The translations under genes were made by a program, and so were the position numbers. This document shows, piece after piece, positions 50,209-58,603 of a DNA stretch of 64,000 nucleotides. The DNA comes from Bacteroidota bacterium. Lineage in GTDB: Bacteria; Bacteroidota; Bacteroidia; Bacteroidales; VadinHA17. The stretch spans positions 1 through 64,000 of the forward strand of contig JADFDS010000043.1 in NCBI GenBank assembly GCA_018262715.1, written 5' to 3'. Numbering within the stretch: the stretch's first letter is position 1; each line of letters begins with the position of its first letter. The notes under the pieces were generated by a model. That model saw only the letters and a program-made list of their open reading frames with translations, was not told where the DNA came from and did no database searches.

Positions 50209-50817
50209 TCATTTCATCCCGGTGAAAAATATCATACTGCTTTCGATATAGCTGAGTACCTCCTCCCTGCCCGTACCCCTGGAAGCAGATGTTACGAAGG
50301 TAGGAGGGAGGCTCTCCCATGATCGGAGCATGACTCTGTCATGGACGTCCCTGATCTTCGCTGCTTCAGCAGCTGACAGCTTGTCGGTCTTTGTGAAGAC
50401 CCTGGCAAAGGGTACTCCGTTCAGGGCCAGTCTCTCCATGAATGCCAGGTCAGATGCCATCGGCTCATGCCTTCCATCAATCAGCGCGAAAAGCAGGATG
50501 AGGTTCTGCCTCATAGTGACATATGATGTGAAGAGCCTGTCCCACTGATCACGCATCTTCTGTGATACGCGTGCATATCCATATCCGGGCAGGTCAACCA
50601 GGTACCAGCTCTCATTGATCACGAAATGATTGATGGTCTGTGTCTTGCCCGGACTTCCCGATGTCTTTGCCAGCCCTTTTTTTGAGACAAGCATGTTGAT
50701 CAGGGATGACTTGCCAACGTTAGATCTGCCAATGAATGCATATTCCGGACGGTCAGGCGGCGGAAGTTGACTGATCCTGGCGCTACTGGTGACAAAGGAG
50801 GCTGACCTGATGATCAT
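50209..50817 (-). CDS. engB: Ribosome biogenesis GTP-binding protein YihA/YsxC (EngB)
   Basis: YAFIGRSNVGKSSLINMLVSKKGLAKTSGSPGKTQTINHFVINESWYLVDLPGYGYA. Confidence 0.96.
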   Translation of the reverse strand: MIIRSASFVTSSARISQLPPPDRPEYAFIGRSNVGKSSLINMLVSKKGLAKTSGSPGKTQTINHFVINESWYLVDLPGYGYARVSQKMRDQWDRLFTSYVTMRQNLILLFALIDGRHEPMASDLAFMERLALNGVPFARVFTKTDKLSAAEAAKIRDVHDRVMLRSWESLPPTFVTSASRGTGREEVLSYIESSMIFFTGMK

Positions 50818-51203
50818 TACCCGTTCAGTTTTTCCTTGAATCTCCGGTTGTCAATAATAAACCTCTCATGTTTGCCTTCGCCAATCTTACCGGTTTCGTC
50901 ATCTGCCTCAACATGAAAAAGGAGCCTGTTTCCGTTTACCTCCTGCAGGGTGGCGGTACAGGTGATGGTCTTGCCCACCGGGGTAGCCTTAAGGTGCCTG
51001 ATGTTAACTTCCGTCCCGACGGTGCCCTCTCCCTCGTCGAGGCAGGCTTCGACAGCCTTCATCGCTGTCTGTTCCATAAAAGCAATCATGGCCGGTGTGG
51101 ACAGCACATCATGCAGTCCTGATCCGTAAACCGCTGCCGTGTCATTCGTGCTGACCGTTCTTGTTGTGGTGAGCCTGATGCCAGGTACTAGAATCTGTGA
51201 CAT
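50817..51203 (-). CDS. Thioesterase family protein (hotdog fold)
   Basis: STPAMIAFMEQTAMKAVEACLDEGEGTVGTEVNIRHLKATPVGKTITCTATL. Confidence 0.85.
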   Translation of the reverse strand: MSQILVPGIRLTTTRTVSTNDTAAVYGSGLHDVLSTPAMIAFMEQTAMKAVEACLDEGEGTVGTEVNIRHLKATPVGKTITCTATLQEVNGNRLLFHVEADDETGKIGEGKHERFIIDNRRFKEKLNG

Positions 51204-51208
51204 ATCAT

Positions 51209-51970
51209 TTAGTTTAAGTCTTTATATGGTAAGCGAATTGCCTGCCGGTAATAGAGCCTGTTGCCAAACTGCGTCAGGTATGATCCTATAACCACCACCG
51301 AATCGGCATGGTGGCCTGGTTTCTTCTGCAGATCGAGATACCCCGTGGTGGCGGTCTGCAGAAGGGGGCTAAGTGAGTCGAGGTCAACCAGGCCGTTGAC
51401 GTAGTCGCCCCTGTAAAACTTCACATTCTCGGCCATGTCATCGAACTCGATGAATATTTTGTAGAGTCCTCTCTCCGCGTAACGGTCATTGACCCTGTAG
51501 CGTATTGCGGGATAACCGGTCACCTTCTCTCCGCTCATCAGGAACTCTTCCAGCCCGGGGTGGCGTCTGCCGTCAGTATAGCGGAGCCGTGCCTTTACCC
51601 CCCCGTTCTTGTAGTACTGAACCTGGTCACCATGAATTGTATCATTGACATAGGGCGTGACCCTGAAGACCTTCCCGTCAGGATAGAACCATTTGGCTTC
51701 GCCGTTTTTGCTGTCACCGGAGTAAGGTATCTCCTGCTCCAGCTGTCCTCCCTTGTAAAAGGTACGGGTCATCCCTTCACGAATACCGTTTTTATACGTG
51801 ACTTCCCTGAGCTTTACATTATCCCTGACGTAGTTCTTTATGCCTGTATAACCCGTGTCAGCCACCTGCACATCCTTCTTCCTTCCGCTTCCTTCCTGGC
51901 CGGCGCCTCCTCCGCAGGCGGAGGCAAGAATCATGATAATTGCTGCTGTAAGCAGTGTAAACTGTTTCAT
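51209..51970 (-). CDS. Lipoprotein with MORN/YwqK-like repeats
   Basis: ILASACGGG lipobox; YKNGIREGMTRTFYKGGQLEQEIPYSGDSKNGEAKWFYPDGKVFRVTPYVNDTIHGDQVQYYKNGGVKARLRYTDGRRH. Confidence 0.82.
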   Translation of the reverse strand: MKQFTLLTAAIIMILASACGGGAGQEGSGRKKDVQVADTGYTGIKNYVRDNVKLREVTYKNGIREGMTRTFYKGGQLEQEIPYSGDSKNGEAKWFYPDGKVFRVTPYVNDTIHGDQVQYYKNGGVKARLRYTDGRRHPGLEEFLMSGEKVTGYPAIRYRVNDRYAERGLYKIFIEFDDMAENVKFYRGDYVNGLVDLDSLSPLLQTATTGYLDLQKKPGHHADSVVVIGSYLTQFGNRLYYRQAIRLPYKDLN

Positions 51971-52965
51971 TTTGATGTGGTTTTTTGTGGTACGAATACT
52001 TCAAGCAGAGTGGCTGTGCCCCTGGGGATTATGGCAACGCTGTCAGCCGAGGCAGGAATGAGAATGGTCTCGCCGGCCTTTATCTCCTCACTGTGGCCGT
52101 TGCACTCCACCACTGCCATGCTCTGTGTGCAGATGTATATGATGAAGGAGTCAGTCAGGCTGTAATCCTTTATTATCGGCCTGTCGAAGGTTATCAGGCT
52201 GGTATGGAAATATTGACTTTCAGCCAGCAGCACTGTCCGGTTGAGTTCGTGGACGGTTCTGATGAGGTTAGTGCTGTCAAAGCTGAAGTTTATCGCATCG
52301 AGGGCCAGGGAGGTATGCATCTCGCGCGGCCTGCCTGATCCGTCAACACGGTCCCAGTCGTAGATGCGATAGGTGACGTCAGATGTCTGCTGTATCTCCG
52401 TAAGAAGTACCCCGCCGCCGATTGCGTGCACCAGTCCGGCAGGAATAAAGAATACATCACCGGTTCTGACAGGAGTAACATTTATCAGGTCAATAAGCTT
52501 CTTTGATCCCAGGTAATCAAGATACTCTTCCCTTGTGGTCTTTTTCCTGAAGCCGGTGTAGATTACTGCTCCCGGTTTCGTATCAATTACATACCACATC
52601 TCGGTTTTTCCCCAGGCATGGTGCCTCTCAGAGGCAAGCCTGTCATCAGGATGGACCTGAATTGAGAGTTTGTCGGCAGCATCAATGAACTTCACAAGCA
52701 GCGGGAACTCCGTTCCGAATTTTGCATAGACAGCTTCACCCAGCAGCTCGTCCATGTAGATCTCCGCAATCTCCTCGAGACTGTTTCCTTTCAGGAATCC
52801 GTTGGCCACCAACGAGCTCTTTCCCGGCATGCCGCATATTTCCCAGCTCTCGCCGATCCTGGCGCCCGGCTTTGCTTTCTTGCCGAACCGCTCCCTGAGG
52901 GTGTCCCCTCCCCAGAGCATCTCCCTGAGCATGGGTTTGAACCGGATGGGATAAAGTGAACTCAT
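51967..52965 (-). CDS. manA: Mannose-6-phosphate isomerase, class I
   Basis: PIRFKPMLREMLWGGDTLRERFGK; FPLLVKFIDAADKLSIQVHPDD; FFIPAGLVHAIGGGVLLTEIQQTSDVTYRIYDWDR. Confidence 0.95.
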   Translation of the reverse strand: MSSLYPIRFKPMLREMLWGGDTLRERFGKKAKPGARIGESWEICGMPGKSSLVANGFLKGNSLEEIAEIYMDELLGEAVYAKFGTEFPLLVKFIDAADKLSIQVHPDDRLASERHHAWGKTEMWYVIDTKPGAVIYTGFRKKTTREEYLDYLGSKKLIDLINVTPVRTGDVFFIPAGLVHAIGGGVLLTEIQQTSDVTYRIYDWDRVDGSGRPREMHTSLALDAINFSFDSTNLIRTVHELNRTVLLAESQYFHTSLITFDRPIIKDYSLTDSFIIYICTQSMAVVECNGHSEEIKAGETILIPASADSVAIIPRGTATLLEVFVPQKTTSK

Positions 52966-52970
52966 CAGCT

Positions 52971-53273
52971 TCAGAAGGTATAGTCAACCACCAGTTTGGC
53001 CTTTTTGATAATGGAAGCTGCCGCCACAGCCTCACGGTGAGGCTCACTCGACTGGTACCGCCTCAGATCATCAAGAGTGGCAAATGTTGCGTCAATTACA
53101 AAATCCCCGGCATGGTCAACATCAGTGATATTTACCCCTGTCCGGTACTCAATGACGTACTTCAGCCTGTTACCCAGCGGCCCGAAGATCTCCTTCAGCT
53201 TCATCACAGACTGGTTCCTCTCTTCGGGAGTGACCGGCGAGGTAAGCTTAAAGATCACGATGTGCTTTACCAT
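52971..53273 (-). CDS. Dabb-family (stress-responsive alpha/beta barrel) protein
   Basis: MVKHIVIFKLTSPVTPEERNQSVMKLKEIFGPL; DHAGDFVIDATFATLDDLRRYQSSEPHREA. Confidence 0.9.
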   Translation of the reverse strand: MVKHIVIFKLTSPVTPEERNQSVMKLKEIFGPLGNRLKYVIEYRTGVNITDVDHAGDFVIDATFATLDDLRRYQSSEPHREAVAAASIIKKAKLVVDYTF

Positions 53274-53287
53274 ACAGTTGTTTTTGT

Positions 53288-53306
53288 TACTTTTGGTACA
53301 AAAATA
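53288..53306. promoter_or_regulatory. Overlapping divergent promoter elements: TACTTTTG (+, udk) and TATTTTTG (-, Dabb gene)
   Basis: TACTTTTGGTACAAAAATA: two TAnnTTTG motifs facing each other 3 bp apart in a 41-bp divergent intergenic region. Confidence 0.6.
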
Positions 53307-53314
53307 ATCATTTT

Positions 53315-53923
53315 ATGCTTATTGTCGGGATCGCCGGAGGCACAGGATCAGGAAAGACAACGGTAGTAAGAAAGCTGATTGAGATGCTCCCGCCGGGGGA
53401 AGTGGTGATATTGCCCCAGGACAGCTACTATCGTGATAACAGCCACATACCTGTTGAGCAGAGGCAGAACATCAATTTTGACCATCCTGACTCGGTGGAG
53501 TGGCCGCTGCTGATAGCCCACCTTGCTGAGCTGAAAGCCGGCAGGCCGATCAGGATGCCTGTCTACTCATACCTTACCTGTGTCAGGTCAGAGGAGACCG
53601 TCCCCATCAGGCCGGCCGAGGTGGTTGTTGTGGAGGGGATACTTGTTCTCGCCGATCCGGGCCTGCGCCAGATGCTTGACATAAAGGTATTCGTGGATGC
53701 TGATGCAGATGACCGGCTGGGCAGGGTGATACAGCGTGACATAATTGAACGCGGCCGCTCGGTGCTGATGGTCCTCGAGCGGTATAATAAAACGGTGAAA
53801 CCATCACACCTACAGTTTATTGAGCCATCAAAGAGATATGCAGACATAATAATCCCCGGAGGAGGCGAGAACCTTGTCGGGATAGAAGTGCTGAAGACCA
53901 TAGTTGAGAAGCACCTCAGGTAA
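53315..53923 (+). CDS. udk: Uridine kinase
   Basis: IVGIAGGTGSGKTTVVRKLIEML; ILPQDSYYRDNSHIPVEQRQNINFDHPDSVEWPLL. Confidence 0.96.
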   Translation: MLIVGIAGGTGSGKTTVVRKLIEMLPPGEVVILPQDSYYRDNSHIPVEQRQNINFDHPDSVEWPLLIAHLAELKAGRPIRMPVYSYLTCVRSEETVPIRPAEVVVVEGILVLADPGLRQMLDIKVFVDADADDRLGRVIQRDIIERGRSVLMVLERYNKTVKPSHLQFIEPSKRYADIIIPGGGENLVGIEVLKTIVEKHLR

Positions 53924-53968
53924 TGGGCCCCGGGATTCCGGCAGGGGCGGAGTTCCGGTAATGTTTTG

Positions 53969-54688
53969 TCAGCTTTTGCGCAGTTCGCGCAGGTACATCT
54001 GAATGGTATTTTCGAGCCCGTAGTAGAGGGCGTCAGAGATGAGCGCGTGCCCTATGGAGACCTCCATAAGCCACGGAATATGACTGTGCAGCCATGCAAG
54101 ATTGTGAAGGTCAAGGTCATGACCTGCGTTTATGCCCAGTCCGGCATCGCGTGCCGCGATGGCTGCCGTCACGAAAGGCGCAACGGCTGCTTCCCTGTCA
54201 GCATGATACCCTGATGCGTAGGGTTCGGTATAGAGCTCGATCCGGTCAGTACCGGTGCGTGCCGCATATTCTATTATCTCCGGATCAGTACCTGTGAATA
54301 TGGAAGTGCGTATCCCCTTCCCGTGAAACCGGGCAATCACGTCGGTAAGAAAGGAAAGGTTCTTCCTGGTATCCCAGCCTGCATTCGAGGTTATTGCATC
54401 GTGTGCATCAGGCACCAGGGTCACCTGGTCAGGCACCACGTCAAGCACCAGCCTGATGAATTGTTCCTCAGGATTACCCTCGATGTTGAACTCGGTGGTG
54501 ACGATATCCCTTATATCATAAACGTCGCTGTAACGGATATGCCTCTCATCAGGCCTCGGGTGAACAGTGATCCCCTCGGCACCGAAAGCCTGACACTTCA
54601 CGGCAGCCAGCTTAACATCCGGAACGTTGCCGCCACGGGCATTGCGCAGGGTGGCAACCTTGTTGATATTTACACTCAGTCTTGTCAT
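53969..54688 (-). CDS. pdxJ: Pyridoxine 5'-phosphate synthase
   Basis: [69 protein letters not shown]. Confidence 0.96.
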   Translation of the reverse strand: MTRLSVNINKVATLRNARGGNVPDVKLAAVKCQAFGAEGITVHPRPDERHIRYSDVYDIRDIVTTEFNIEGNPEEQFIRLVLDVVPDQVTLVPDAHDAITSNAGWDTRKNLSFLTDVIARFHGKGIRTSIFTGTDPEIIEYAARTGTDRIELYTEPYASGYHADREAAVAPFVTAAIAARDAGLGINAGHDLDLHNLAWLHSHIPWLMEVSIGHALISDALYYGLENTIQMYLRELRKS

Positions 54689-54714
54689 GCCTCTATTCAG
54701 CTGATTCCGCGGGC

Positions 54715-54722
54715 AAAGTTAT
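54715..54722 (-). promoter_or_regulatory. -7-type promoter motif TAACTTTG for pdxJ
   Basis: CAAAGTTA on + strand, 27 nt upstream of pdxJ start. Confidence 0.55.
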
Positions 54723-54768
54723 AAAGATCCGCAGTTTTTTGTACTTTTATTCGCCAAAGAGCCGCTGA

Positions 54769-55434
54769 ATGCTTGCCAAAGACATGATATCTGACGTGGT
54801 CCCTGCACTGAAAACATCTGACACAGCGCAGACTGCACTTAACTGGATGGAGATTTTCAGGGTGTCACACCTTCCCATCGTGAACGAGAGCGACTACCTC
54901 GGCCTCATCTCTGACAGTGACATCTATGACCTCAACCAGCCGGAAGAGCCGATAGGAAACCACCCGCTCTCATTACCCAGACCCTCGGTGAAAATACACC
55001 AGCATATCTATGAGGTGCTTGCCCTCGCAGCACGGCACAAACTTACAGTTGTGCCGGTCATTGACGACGACAATCATTACCGCGGCGTCATCACCTGTAA
55101 TGAGATCATAAGCGGTATCGCTTCAATCTCAGCCATTGATCAGCCGGGCGGGATACTGATACTGAAGGTGCTTCAGCGCGACTACTCCATGAGCCGGATA
55201 TCGCAGATAGTTGAGAGCAATGACGCAAGGATACTCAGCATGCACATCACTTCTGACCCTGACTCCACCAGCCTTGAGATAACACTGAAGGTAAACACCA
55301 CCGACCTTGTTTCCATCATAAAAACATTTGAGAGATACTCCTACGAGGTCACTACCTGGGTGACCGACAATGATGAGCTGGACCGTTTCTATACAGACAG
55401 GTACAACCTGCTGATGAAGTACCTGAACATGTAA
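54769..55434 (+). CDS. CBS-domain protein
   Basis: MLAKDMISDVVPALKTSDTAQTALNWMEIFRVSHLPIVNESDYLGLISDSDI; second CBS LAARHKLTVVPVIDDDNHYRGVIT. Confidence 0.9.
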   Translation: MLAKDMISDVVPALKTSDTAQTALNWMEIFRVSHLPIVNESDYLGLISDSDIYDLNQPEEPIGNHPLSLPRPSVKIHQHIYEVLALAARHKLTVVPVIDDDNHYRGVITCNEIISGIASISAIDQPGGILILKVLQRDYSMSRISQIVESNDARILSMHITSDPDSTSLEITLKVNTTDLVSIIKTFERYSYEVTTWVTDNDELDRFYTDRYNLLMKYLNM

Positions 55435-55446
55435 CCTCTGATCACG

Positions 55447-56325
55447 ATGGACAAAACCATTGCACTGTACAGCAAGAGCCTTACCGAAAAAACCACTGCA
55501 GGCCTGATGAGGGTCATTGATGCACTCTATGACAGGGGTGTGACCATATACCTGAACATCATGGACCCTGAAGGGCACCATTTCAACCATGACCACAGGG
55601 TGATACTATTCAGCGAGTTGTCTGATCTCCCGGCATACGTATCTATGATACTGAGCGTTGGTGGTGACGGTACCTTCCTTGAGACAGCCATGAGGGTACG
55701 TACTGCCGGCATTCCGGTTGCTGGCATAAACACCGGGCGTCTTGGCTTCCTGGCAAATATTCCCGACAATGAAATCGGAAAATCAGTTGATCTGATCATA
55801 TCAGGCGATTATGAGGTGATCAGCCGCTCGATGCTGGAAATAACCTCCCCGCCGGAACTGGCAGCGGATGGTAACGCCATGGCACTGAATGAGATAACCG
55901 TACAGAAGGATGACCAGAGCATGATCACGATTACGGTCGAGGTTGACGGCACCTTCCTGAATACTTACAGGGCTGACGGATTGATCATCTCAACGGCCAC
56001 AGGATCAACGGCATACAATCTGAGTGTGGGTGGCCCCATTCTTTATCCCACGGATGACAGCATAATAATTGTTCCCATGTCACCGCATAACCTCACCGTC
56101 AGGCCAATAATTGTCTCCGGGAGCAGTGTCATCACCCTCGGCACGGGAGGCCGGAGCAGTCATTGCCTGGTTACCATTGATTCAAAGGCCACAAGAGTAC
56201 CGTCAGGCACCGTTCTTGAGGTGCGGCAGTCCGCTTCCAGGCTCAGCACCGTGACCATCGCCGGAAATGATTTTTTCAGTACCCTGAGGAACAAGCTCAT
56301 GTGGGGCGCCGATCCCCGTAACTGA
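55447..56325 (+). CDS. nadK: NAD kinase
   Basis: MILSVGGDGTFLETAMRV; INTGRLGFLANI; DGLIISTATGSTAYNLSVGGPILYP. Confidence 0.96.
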   Translation: MDKTIALYSKSLTEKTTAGLMRVIDALYDRGVTIYLNIMDPEGHHFNHDHRVILFSELSDLPAYVSMILSVGGDGTFLETAMRVRTAGIPVAGINTGRLGFLANIPDNEIGKSVDLIISGDYEVISRSMLEITSPPELAADGNAMALNEITVQKDDQSMITITVEVDGTFLNTYRADGLIISTATGSTAYNLSVGGPILYPTDDSIIIVPMSPHNLTVRPIIVSGSSVITLGTGGRSSHCLVTIDSKATRVPSGTVLEVRQSASRLSTVTIAGNDFFSTLRNKLMWGADPRN

Positions 56326-56337
56326 CAATAATTAAGG

Positions 56338-56376
56338 AATATTTAAGTTTTAAATATTGTACATTCCTTATATTTG
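56338..56376 (+). promoter_or_regulatory. AT-rich dyad (56338-56358) upstream of -7 motif TATATTTG (56369-56376)
   Basis: AATATTTAA-GTT-TTAAATATT perfect 9-bp inverted repeat; TAnnTTTG 24 nt before the ORF start. Confidence 0.6.
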
Positions 56377-56399
56377 TAGCCGCAATTACAATGTGACTG

Positions 56400-57194
56400 A
56401 TGGTTAAGCGTCTGATAGTGATGTGTATGGTGGTGTCTTTCACTGCACCATTCGTATCAGGTCAGCTGTGGAAGATGAAAAGATATGAAGCCACGGCAGC
56501 TATCGGCACATCACAGTTTTACGGAGACATAGGAGGCTATACCATTGGTGAAAATGCCCTGGGATTCAAAGATATAACCTTCATCCAGACGCGTTACAGT
56601 GTCAATGGTTCATTCAGGTACTTTATCACGGACAATTTCTCTGCGAGGCTTTCATTAACGTGGGCTGCGCTTCATGCTGATGACAGGAGAGGTTCAAATA
56701 ACGATGGCAGGCTCTATGAGACAAGCTCATTCCTGTATGAACCGGCTCTGCTCGGTGAATACTACTTCGTCAGGAACCGTGAACGCAACAGTTTCCTCTT
56801 CCAGACCTACAGTTACAGGAGGGCAAACAGGCTGCGCGACTTTTTCCGGAGCGTGGATGTCTATGCACTGACCGGTATCGGCGGAGCCGGTTACAACGTT
56901 TTCTACGGTAACGATAAGATACAGGAGGAGAAGTGGGATCTGGATCCCACCCTCAGAAGGAGCGGGTTTACCGCTGTGATTCCGCTGGGCGTGGGTGCCA
57001 AGCTGGCCATTGATCCCAACCTCCTGGTAGGGGTGGAACTGGCAGGCAGGTATGCGCTCTCTGATTATCTTGACGGGTATACCTCCGTGTACTCGAAGAG
57101 AAATGACGCCTACCATACCTTCAGCGTAACAGTGAGCTACAGGATTAAAACCGCACGCAACGGCCTTCCCGATTTCAGAACGTTGCGCCAATGA
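56400..57194 (+). CDS. Outer-membrane beta-barrel-like secreted protein
   Basis: Signal peptide VKRLIVMCMVVSFTAPFVSGQ; YEATAAIGTSQFYGDIGGYTIGENALGFKDITFIQTRYSVNGSFRYFITDNFSARLSL. Confidence 0.75.
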   Translation: MVKRLIVMCMVVSFTAPFVSGQLWKMKRYEATAAIGTSQFYGDIGGYTIGENALGFKDITFIQTRYSVNGSFRYFITDNFSARLSLTWAALHADDRRGSNNDGRLYETSSFLYEPALLGEYYFVRNRERNSFLFQTYSYRRANRLRDFFRSVDVYALTGIGGAGYNVFYGNDKIQEEKWDLDPTLRRSGFTAVIPLGVGAKLAIDPNLLVGVELAGRYALSDYLDGYTSVYSKRNDAYHTFSVTVSYRIKTARNGLPDFRTLRQ

Positions 57195-57202
57195 CCACGG
57201 TA

Positions 57203-57850
57203 ATGAAAAGATCAATCATAATAACCATACTGATAATTCTGGCTCTTCCGGCTTTGCCCCAGCGCACCGCTGATTACGGCGTCTCAGCCGGGGTGGTGAA
57301 CTACCTCGGAGAGCAGAACCCTCTCAGCGCTTTTTTCAAGCCCGGTCCTGCAGTGCAGCTGTTTTACCGTTACAACTTAAACCCCAGGCAGGCCGTAAGG
57401 GCAAACCTCCTTGGCGGTTACATGACCCCGCTGGGTTCATTCCTGGGAGAGCTGGGCGCAACTTATGAATTCAACTTCTTCCCATACTCCACATTCAGGA
57501 GCAGGCATATTGACTATTCACCATATATCGCCGGAGGCGCGGCCCTCTCAATGATGAGCCAGGCCGGCCCATTCCTCTCTGTTCCATTCTCTGCCGGTTT
57601 TAAGGTCAACGTGGCTAACCAGGTTGGCGTTGAAATCGAATATGGATTCCGCAAGACTTTTACCGATAAACTGGATGGCCAATTCGAGATAACAGATTCC
57701 GGTGGCGAACCGGTTGACAGAACATGGACCCACAATAATGACTGGTACAGTTTCCTGGGGGTCTCAGTCACATGGAAGATCTACAACAAGCTTGCAGGCT
57801 GTCCAGCCTTTGCAGAGATGGGAAAAGATAAAAACAGAAAGAGGAGATAG
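57203..57850 (+). CDS. DUF6089/PorG-like outer-membrane beta-barrel protein
   Basis: MKRSIIITILIILALPALPQRTADYGVSAGVVNYLGEQNP; position upstream of uppS-bamA-ompH typical of Bacteroidetes PorG-like genes. Confidence 0.75.
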   Translation: MKRSIIITILIILALPALPQRTADYGVSAGVVNYLGEQNPLSAFFKPGPAVQLFYRYNLNPRQAVRANLLGGYMTPLGSFLGELGATYEFNFFPYSTFRSRHIDYSPYIAGGAALSMMSQAGPFLSVPFSAGFKVNVANQVGVEIEYGFRKTFTDKLDGQFEITDSGGEPVDRTWTHNNDWYSFLGVSVTWKIYNKLAGCPAFAEMGKDKNRKRR

Positions 57851-57852
57851 CG

Positions 57853-58602
57853 TTGACTTATAAGGATCAGATAGACATGAGCAGGTTGCCGGGGCATGTG
57901 GCTGTCATTATGGACGGCAACGGCCGCTGGGCACACAGAAGGGGCCGCGAAAGGGTCTTCGGCCATCATGAGGGAGTCAAGGCAGTCCGTAAAACAGTGG
58001 AGGCATCCGCTGAACTGGGAGTCAGGTATCTTACCCTTTATGCCTTCTCTACCGAGAACTGGAACAGGCCTGACGATGAGGTCTCTGCCCTGATGGACCT
58101 GATGATCGAGTCAATAAACAATGAGACCGGAACCCTTGTGGAGAAGAGTATTTCCCTCAGGGTCATCGGTGACCTTTCACGCCTCTCGGAAAAAGTCAGG
58201 AACAGGCTGTTCGAGACGATGAAGATCACTTCACAGGGTTCGCGGATGACCCTCGTGGTAGCCCTCAGCTACTCGTCGCGATGGGAGATCTCGGAGGCAT
58301 GCCGGAGGATAGCAGTTGAAGTCAGGGAGGGAAGAATGCGCCCTGACCAGATAGACGAGCATACCGTCAGCACATTCCTGACCACATCAGATATTCCCGA
58401 TCCCGAACTGATGATACGTACCAGCGGAGAAAAGCGCATCAGCAATTTCCTCCTCTGGCAGCTTGCATATACTGAACTTTATTTCACCAAAAAACTTTGG
58501 CCCGATTTTGGTAAGGAGGACTTTTACAAAGCAGTGGCAGACTTCCAGAAAAGGGAAAGGAGATATGGTAAGACCAGTGAGCAGATCGCTGAAAACAGTT
58601 GA
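57853..58602 (+). CDS. uppS: Isoprenyl transferase (undecaprenyl diphosphate synthase)
   Basis: LPGHVAVIMDGNGRWAHRRGRERVFGHHEGVKAVRKTVEASAELGVRYLTLYAFSTENWNRP; alternative (TTG) start. Confidence 0.96.
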   Translation: MTYKDQIDMSRLPGHVAVIMDGNGRWAHRRGRERVFGHHEGVKAVRKTVEASAELGVRYLTLYAFSTENWNRPDDEVSALMDLMIESINNETGTLVEKSISLRVIGDLSRLSEKVRNRLFETMKITSQGSRMTLVVALSYSSRWEISEACRRIAVEVREGRMRPDQIDEHTVSTFLTTSDIPDPELMIRTSGEKRISNFLLWQLAYTELYFTKKLWPDFGKEDFYKAVADFQKRERRYGKTSEQIAENS

Positions 58603-58603
58603 G

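Noticed and set aside
58463-58603. 47-aa N-terminal extension of the bamA ORF overlapping uppS
   Set aside because: Signal peptide begins after 58604 (MKKMKPMRILSLFALLLTGVIATAQ); the extension is out-of-frame uppS sequence
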